From: CAWJNF01 sp963844235
Lineage (GTDB): Bacteria > Actinomycetota > Thermoleophilia > Gaiellales > Gaiellaceae
Assembly (NCBI GenBank): GCA_963844235.1
Contig: CAWJNF010000004.1
Coordinates: 124,001 to 188,000 of the forward strand
DNA: 64,000 bases
Direction: 5' to 3'
Under the pieces are notes generated by a model that was given only the letters and a program-made list of their open reading frames with translations, made no database searches and was not told the DNA's origin. Position 1 is the first letter of the stretch. Each line of letters opens with the position of its first letter. The position numbers were made by a program, and so were the translations under genes. Below, one piece after another: positions 59,652 to 64,000 of this stretch.

Positions 59652-59657
59652 TAGAAT
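59652..59657 (+). promoter_or_regulatory. Leaderless-type -10 box of the PLP enzyme/amidase/hydantoinase operon
   Basis: TAGAAT, 6 bases before ATG 59664. It overlaps the TACGAT (59648-59653, minus strand) of the divergent ligase gene. Confidence 0.6.
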
Positions 59658-59663
59658 CGGGCC

Positions 59664-60947
59664 ATGGACGTGATCGACGTCGCACCCCGGGCGACCGACT
59701 CCTACGGGAACGAGCACGCCCCCGGTCTCCCGTACGCGCGCGGTCGCATCCTGACGAGCACCGAGGACGACTTCCGCAAGCTGCAGGAGGCCTGGCGCCA
59801 CGTGGCGGCCCGCGTGCAGCAGGACGGCCCGGACGCCGTCTTCAACTTCTCCGGCCTCGAGCACGGCCTCCCGCTGGAAGCCGACGAGCTGCCCGTCGCG
59901 AGCGACTTCCTCGCGCCCCCGCTCTACCTCGACCGCTTTCGCGCGGCGGCGCTCGCCCATCTCGGCGGGACGTCCGAGCGCCACGACGCGGCCCTGTTCA
60001 ACCGGCTGACGGGCGCGACGTTCGCCACGCACCTCGTGCTCGTCCGGCCGGGAGACGCCGTCATCGGGGTCTCCGAGAGCCACAGCCACGCGTCCGTCAT
60101 CCGCTCCTCGAGCCACATCGGCGCGCGGTTCGTGGATACGCGCGGGATCGACCGCTTCGAGGAGGCGCTGGCGCGTGAGCCCGATGTCGCGCTCGTCGTG
60201 CTGACCCGCCTCGCGGTCACGTACGAGCTCATGCCGCTCGACCAGGTGCGGGCAGTCATCGAGATGGCTCACGCGAAGGGCACGCCGGTCTACGTCGACG
60301 ACGCCGGCGGCGCCCGGGTGGGTCCGGCGCTCTCCGGCCAGCCGGGAGCGCTCGAGCTCGGAGCCGACGTCGTGGGCACCGGCCTCGACAAGTACGGCGT
60401 CACCGGGCCGAGGCTCGGCGTGCTCGCCGGCGAGGCCTCGCTCGTGTCGAGGATCCGGGCGCGTGGCTTCGAGCTCGGGCTCGAGGCGAGACCGCTGCTC
60501 TACCCGGCCGCCGTCCGCTCGCTCGAGGGATCGACACCCGAGCGCGTCCGCGAGCTGCACGAGAGCAGCAGAGCGCTCGCCGCCGCGCTGAGAGCTCGGG
60601 TCGGCGACCGCGTCAGCGAGAACGAGGTGGTCCCGCAGCTGCTCGCCGACGACGTCCTCGCGATCGGGCTCGAGCGTGCCGGTCTGCAGGAGCCGCCGAT
60701 CGTCCCGTACGAGGCGACGTCCGCCCTCGCCATGCTGCTTGCTCGCGACCATGGCGTCATCACCGTGCAGCTCGTCGGCCTACCCCCGGGAACCTCGGCG
60801 CTGATGCTCAAGTTCATCCCGCCGGAGAGCCTGGAGCGATTTGGCGGAGCGGACGCCTACGCCGCGGCCATCGACGACTGCCTCTCGACCCTCGCCGGCA
60901 TGCTGGCGGACCCCGAGGAGATCCGCCGGCTCCTGCTCGGCCGGTGA
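59664..60947 (+). CDS. Fold-type I PLP-dependent enzyme (SelA/DgaE-like)
   Basis: 427-residue PLP enzyme. The PLP lysine lies in GTGLDKYGVTGPRLGVLAG (about residue 237), the cofactor Asp in VYVDDAGGARVGPALSG, and FNRLTGATFATHLVL/GDAVIGVSESHSHASV resembles the N-terminal part of the SelA-like/DgaE subgroup of aminotransferase-like lyases. Selenocysteine synthase itself is unlikely: there is no selB or selD, and the adjacent genes are hydrolases of cyclic amides. The substrate may be a product of that pathway. It is first of three co-directional genes. Confidence 0.8.
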   Translation: MDVIDVAPRATDSYGNEHAPGLPYARGRILTSTEDDFRKLQEAWRHVAARVQQDGPDAVFNFSGLEHGLPLEADELPVASDFLAPPLYLDRFRAAALAHLGGTSERHDAALFNRLTGATFATHLVLVRPGDAVIGVSESHSHASVIRSSSHIGARFVDTRGIDRFEEALAREPDVALVVLTRLAVTYELMPLDQVRAVIEMAHAKGTPVYVDDAGGARVGPALSGQPGALELGADVVGTGLDKYGVTGPRLGVLAGEASLVSRIRARGFELGLEARPLLYPAAVRSLEGSTPERVRELHESSRALAAALRARVGDRVSENEVVPQLLADDVLAIGLERAGLQEPPIVPYEATSALAMLLARDHGVITVQLVGLPPGTSALMLKFIPPESLERFGGADAYAAAIDDCLSTLAGMLADPEEIRRLLLGR

Positions 60948-60954
60948 CGGTCGC

Positions 60955-62361
60955 GTGACAGTCACCGGGCTGTCGCTGACGACGGAGCAGCTCCGCGCGG
61001 CGGTCGACGATCCCGGCCGGCGGGCAACCCTGCCCGCGGTGGCTCTGACACAGGCGCTGCTCGACCGCATCGCCACGCTCGACCCCCTCCTGAACGCATT
61101 CATCACCGTCACGCCGGAAGTCGCGCTCGCGGACGCGCGGCGGGCCGACGAAGCGCGCGCCGCCGGCGGGCCACTTCCGCTCGACGGCATGCCGATCGCC
61201 GTCAAGGACCTCGTCGACCTGGCCGGCGTACGGACGACCGGTGCCTCGCGGCTCTTCGAGAACCGGGTCGCCGATGCTGACGCGCCCGCCGTCGCGCGAC
61301 TGCGGGAGGCCGGCGCGGTCGTGCTCGGAAAGACGAATCTCCACGAGCTCGCCTACGGCGCGACGACGACCAACCCACCCCCGTTCGGCTCCTGCCGCAA
61401 TCCCTGGGACCGCGAGCGGATGGCCGGCGGGTCGAGCGGCGGGTCGGCGGCGGCCCTCGCCGCCGACCTCTGCATCGGCGCTCTCGGCTCGGACACCGGC
61501 GGTTCGATCAGGATCCCGGCGGCGCTCTGCGGCGTGAGCGGCTTGCGCCCCACCTACGGCACGGTCTCGAACCGCGGCGCGCTCCACGTGAGCCCCACCC
61601 TCGACACGATCGGCCCGATGGCGCGGTCGGTCGAGGACGTCGCCCGGCTTCACGCCTGCCTCGCCGGCTTCGACCCGGCCGACCCCTTCGCCGTTTCCTA
61701 TCCGGCGCCCGAGCCCGTCGACACCGATCTGGCACGCCTGAGGATCGGCCTACCGCACGGGTTCTTCTTCGACCAGATCGACCCGGAGATCGGATCCCTC
61801 GTCACGGCTGTGGCCGAGACCCTGGCGGGGCTCGGCGTTCACGTCGAGCAAATCGACCTCCCGGCGGACGAGCGCCTCTGCCAGGCGACCGGCGTCATCG
61901 TCCGCTCGGAGGCGCTCGCCGTCTACCGCGAACACGTCGACGCCCATCCCGAGCTCATCGGCGATCAGATCCGCCGGCGCTTCGGGCTCGGCGAGGAGCT
62001 GCGAGGCGAGGAGGTAGCCGCCGCTCACCTGAGCATGCGCGAGTGGCAGCGAGCCCTGCGAGAGACGTTCCGCTCGGTCGACGCGATCCTCACTCCGGCG
62101 ACGAACACCGCGGCGCCCAGCCTGGCCGAGCCGAACTCGATAGAGACGACCTGGAAGCTCACCTACCTGACCTACCCGTGGAGCCTCTCCCAGATGCCGA
62201 CGCTCACGTTCCCGTGCGGCTTCACCGCCGCCGGGCTGCCCGTGGGCGTCCAGCTCACGGCCGCCCCGCTCCGCGAGCCTGTCCTGCTCGCGATCGGCTC
62301 TGCCTACCAGCGCAGCACGGACTGGCACCGCGCACGACCGACCATCGAGGAGCAGCCATGA
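60955..62361 (+). CDS. Amidase-signature hydrolase
   Basis: 468-residue amidase. The triad is clear: Lys in PIAVKDLVDLAG, cis-Ser in GGSSGGSAAALAADL and the nucleophile in GSDTGGSIRIPAAL, all in the classic spacing. The C-terminal half is less conserved. It sits between a PLP enzyme and a dihydropyrimidinase, so it probably cleaves a linear amide or carbamoyl intermediate. The GTG start is 7 bases after the PLP-enzyme stop; the stop overlaps the next ATG (ATGA). Compared with the amidase at 6089 it has the standard GSDTGGSIR. Confidence 0.9.
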   Translation: MTVTGLSLTTEQLRAAVDDPGRRATLPAVALTQALLDRIATLDPLLNAFITVTPEVALADARRADEARAAGGPLPLDGMPIAVKDLVDLAGVRTTGASRLFENRVADADAPAVARLREAGAVVLGKTNLHELAYGATTTNPPPFGSCRNPWDRERMAGGSSGGSAAALAADLCIGALGSDTGGSIRIPAALCGVSGLRPTYGTVSNRGALHVSPTLDTIGPMARSVEDVARLHACLAGFDPADPFAVSYPAPEPVDTDLARLRIGLPHGFFFDQIDPEIGSLVTAVAETLAGLGVHVEQIDLPADERLCQATGVIVRSEALAVYREHVDAHPELIGDQIRRRFGLGEELRGEEVAAAHLSMREWQRALRETFRSVDAILTPATNTAAPSLAEPNSIETTWKLTYLTYPWSLSQMPTLTFPCGFTAAGLPVGVQLTAAPLREPVLLAIGSAYQRSTDWHRARPTIEEQP

Positions 62362-63812
62362 GACTCGTCGTCAGGAACGGCCTCGTCGTCACCCCGACCG
62401 GCATCGTCAGCGGCGGCCTCGTGTGCGAGGACGGCGTGATCGTCCACGTCGGGCCGGACTCGACGCTGCCGCCGGACGGGGACGCGCTCGACGCCGAGGG
62501 CAAGTGGGTGCTCCCCGGCGTCATCGACCCGCACACGCACATCGGCGTCGGCCCGGCCGAGACGCCCCTCGAGCGGCTGCGGCTCCACTGGGAAAGCGAA
62601 AGCCGCGGCGCCGTCCACAAGGGCGTGACGACGATCGTGAGCTTCCAGGGCGGTTCGCCGATCCCGATGCGCGAAGCCCACGTCCCGATGCTCGAGCGGC
62701 AGATCGCCTGGGCCGAGGAGGTGTCGTACGCCGACTTCGCGTTCCACACGATCATGCAGACGCCCGAGCACCTGGACGAGCAGGAGGCGCTGGCAGCGCG
62801 CGGGGTCGTCGGCTTCAAGCACTTCTACACGGCCTACAAGCCGGGCCGCGACGCGACGGCCGACCAGATCACGATCGGCTACACGGACGACGGCATGCTC
62901 TACGAGAGCTTCGATCGGCTCGGCCGATTGCGCCGCGAGGGCGCGAACGTCGTAGCGATGATCCACGCCGAGGACGCGGACATCTGCGCCTACCTCGAGG
63001 CGAAGCTCCAGGCGGAGGGGCGCACCGATCTGGCCGCCTGGGGTGAGGCGCGCCCGAACGTCGCCTGCTACGTGCGCTCGGCGGCCGCCGCGGAGATCGC
63101 CCGTGCAACGGGCTGTCCGCTCTACATCGTCCACATCACGACCGCCGAGGAGGTCGAGCTCGTACGGCGCCTGCGAGCCGAGGGCCTGCCGATCTACGGC
63201 GAGACGGTCATCCACTACCTGACGCACACGAAGGACATGGAGGACCGTGTCGGCTGCTGGGGGAAGGTCATCCCTTCGATCAAGAGCGCCGCTGACCGGG
63301 AAGCCCTCTGGCGCGGGCTGGCCGACGGCACGCTGACGACCCTCGGTACCGACCATTGCCCGTGGACGAAGGCCGAGAAGGAGGGCCCCGAAGGCCGCCA
63401 GTTCGCCAACATCTGGGGCGCCCTCCCGGGAATGACCGGCATGGAGTGCCTCCTCCCCGTCGTCTGGACGTACGGCGTGCGCCCCGGCCGTCTCTCCCCC
63501 GAGGACGTGGCGCGGATCACGGCCGAGAGCCCCGCGCGACGGTTCGGCCTCTACCCTCGCAAGGGCGTCCTCCAGGTCGGCTCGGACGCCGACCTCGTCG
63601 TGCTCGACCCCGAGCGGCGGGCGAGCGTGGACGACAGCTACTACGTCGGCTCGGTGGCCGACTGGAGCAGCTACCACGGTTTCGAGTTCCACGGGATGCC
63701 CGAGACGACCGTCGTGCGCGGAGAGGTCGTCGTCTCGCGCGGCGAGGTCGTCGGCGCTCCAGGGCACGGCCGCTACGTCGGCGGGGCCGCGGGCGCGACG
63801 GCCCCCGTCTGA
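62358..63812 (+). CDS. Dihydropyrimidinase/D-hydantoinase family amidohydrolase
   Basis: 484-residue binuclear zinc amidohydrolase that opens cyclic diamides (dihydropyrimidines, hydantoins or allantoin). Metal ligands: PGVIDPHTHIGVG (two His), GVVGFKHFYTAYK (carboxylated Lys), MIHAEDADI, LYIVHITTAEE and GTDHCPWTKAEK (Asp). The C-terminal YPRKGVLQVGSDADLVVLDP is typical of the cyclic amidohydrolase group. The ATG overlaps the amidase stop and follows GAGGAGCAGCC. Together with the amidase and PLP enzyme it forms a catabolic operon for a cyclic amide; which one cannot be told. Confidence 0.9.
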   Translation: MRLVVRNGLVVTPTGIVSGGLVCEDGVIVHVGPDSTLPPDGDALDAEGKWVLPGVIDPHTHIGVGPAETPLERLRLHWESESRGAVHKGVTTIVSFQGGSPIPMREAHVPMLERQIAWAEEVSYADFAFHTIMQTPEHLDEQEALAARGVVGFKHFYTAYKPGRDATADQITIGYTDDGMLYESFDRLGRLRREGANVVAMIHAEDADICAYLEAKLQAEGRTDLAAWGEARPNVACYVRSAAAAEIARATGCPLYIVHITTAEEVELVRRLRAEGLPIYGETVIHYLTHTKDMEDRVGCWGKVIPSIKSAADREALWRGLADGTLTTLGTDHCPWTKAEKEGPEGRQFANIWGALPGMTGMECLLPVVWTYGVRPGRLSPEDVARITAESPARRFGLYPRKGVLQVGSDADLVVLDPERRASVDDSYYVGSVADWSSYHGFEFHGMPETTVVRGEVVVSRGEVVGAPGHGRYVGGAAGATAPV

Positions 63813-64000
63813 CCCGGAGCCGAACGCGGCCGCCTGGTGGGCCGCCGTTCGCCTGCGCTGATCCCGCCGGCGAGCCATCCATCTTCGCGAGGATCCGGGT
63901 CTCCTCACGCGCCGGGCCGACGTCGTACGCGTACGAGCACAGCTCATCTGAGCAGCGTGTGGGTCGAACGACCGACCGCCGTGAGCGAACTTGGGTCATT

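Noticed and set aside
1..64000. tRNA, rRNA, tmRNA or RNase P genes
   Set aside because: No cloverleaf, TPsiC-like GGTTCGA with matching stems, or conserved rRNA/RNase P segments were recognised by eye. A tRNAscan-SE or Infernal run would settle this.

Overview
The window is uniformly GC-rich. Codon use is biased to G/C-ending codons, GTG/TTG starts are frequent, and many genes lack a Shine-Dalgarno sequence. These traits, together with F420/LLM-type oxidoreductases, LAL-type LuxR regulators and exported proteins of the 'PVIxGTA...GxW...RWWRC' type, suggest an actinobacterium, most likely class Thermoleophilia (Gaiellales/Solirubrobacterales). This placement is inference. No rRNA, tRNA, CRISPR array or intact transposase was found.

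Layout. 0-9 kb: xseA (5' truncated by the window) and xseB are 7.5 kb apart. Between them lie an exopolysaccharide-like set (polysaccharide deacetylase and a giant GT2 synthase), a secreted lectin-like protein, an amidase and a GAF protein. 9-13 kb: ferritin, then a compact minus-strand cluster (LOG protein, GT4 glycosyltransferase with a frameshift, LPG-synthase-like membrane protein, glycerate kinase). 13-20 kb: a deaminase followed by a decayed regulatory island. The island holds a TIR-domain remnant, a small LuxR protein, a LAL regulator broken by many frameshifts, an HD-GYP protein with one frameshift, a candidate structured ncRNA and another LuxR regulator. 20-25.8 kb: housekeeping genes (sigma-70 factor, topoisomerase, PlsC, 5'-3' exonuclease) among dispersed palindromic repeats. 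25.8-34 kb: lactate utilisation lutABC, threonine-dehydratase-like gene plus cupin, PfkB sugar kinase, LLM oxidoreductase, phosphotriesterase-family hydrolase, FGGY kinase. 34-41 kb: a complete oligopeptide/dipeptide ABC operon ending in a proline-iminopeptidase-like hydrolase. 41-48 kb: SDR/RidA pair, beta-hydroxyacid dehydrogenase, ABC-2 exporter, large hybrid histidine kinase, PPOX protein. 48-52.4 kb: FliA/WhiG-type sigma factor, FlaG-like and coiled-coil proteins, sulfite-oxidase-like molybdoenzyme, small proteins. 52-59.6 kb: acyl-CoA catabolism (ADP-forming acyl-CoA synthetase, acyl-CoA dehydrogenase, enoyl-CoA hydratase, AMP-forming ligase). 59.6-63.8 kb: a three-gene operon of a PLP enzyme, an amidase and a dihydropyrimidinase.

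Two window-wide patterns stand out. First, at least fourteen genes show a TANNNT-like hexamer 6-9 bases before an ATG or GTG, the layout of a leaderless promoter. Second, a roughly 25-29-base palindrome (arms GGGCCGGAT/ATCCGGCCC followed by CTAC) occurs in about six copies plus one degenerate copy. In three copies its CTA is the TAG stop codon of the minus-strand gene. In two copies its TAC begins the -10 hexamer of a leaderless gene.

Physiologically the genes fit a heterotroph that imports peptides, oxidises lactate and acyl-CoAs, degrades cyclic amides or ureides and secretes a polysaccharide. Frameshifts concentrate between 11.6 and 18.4 kb. Whether they are real decay or sequence error cannot be decided from the sequence alone.
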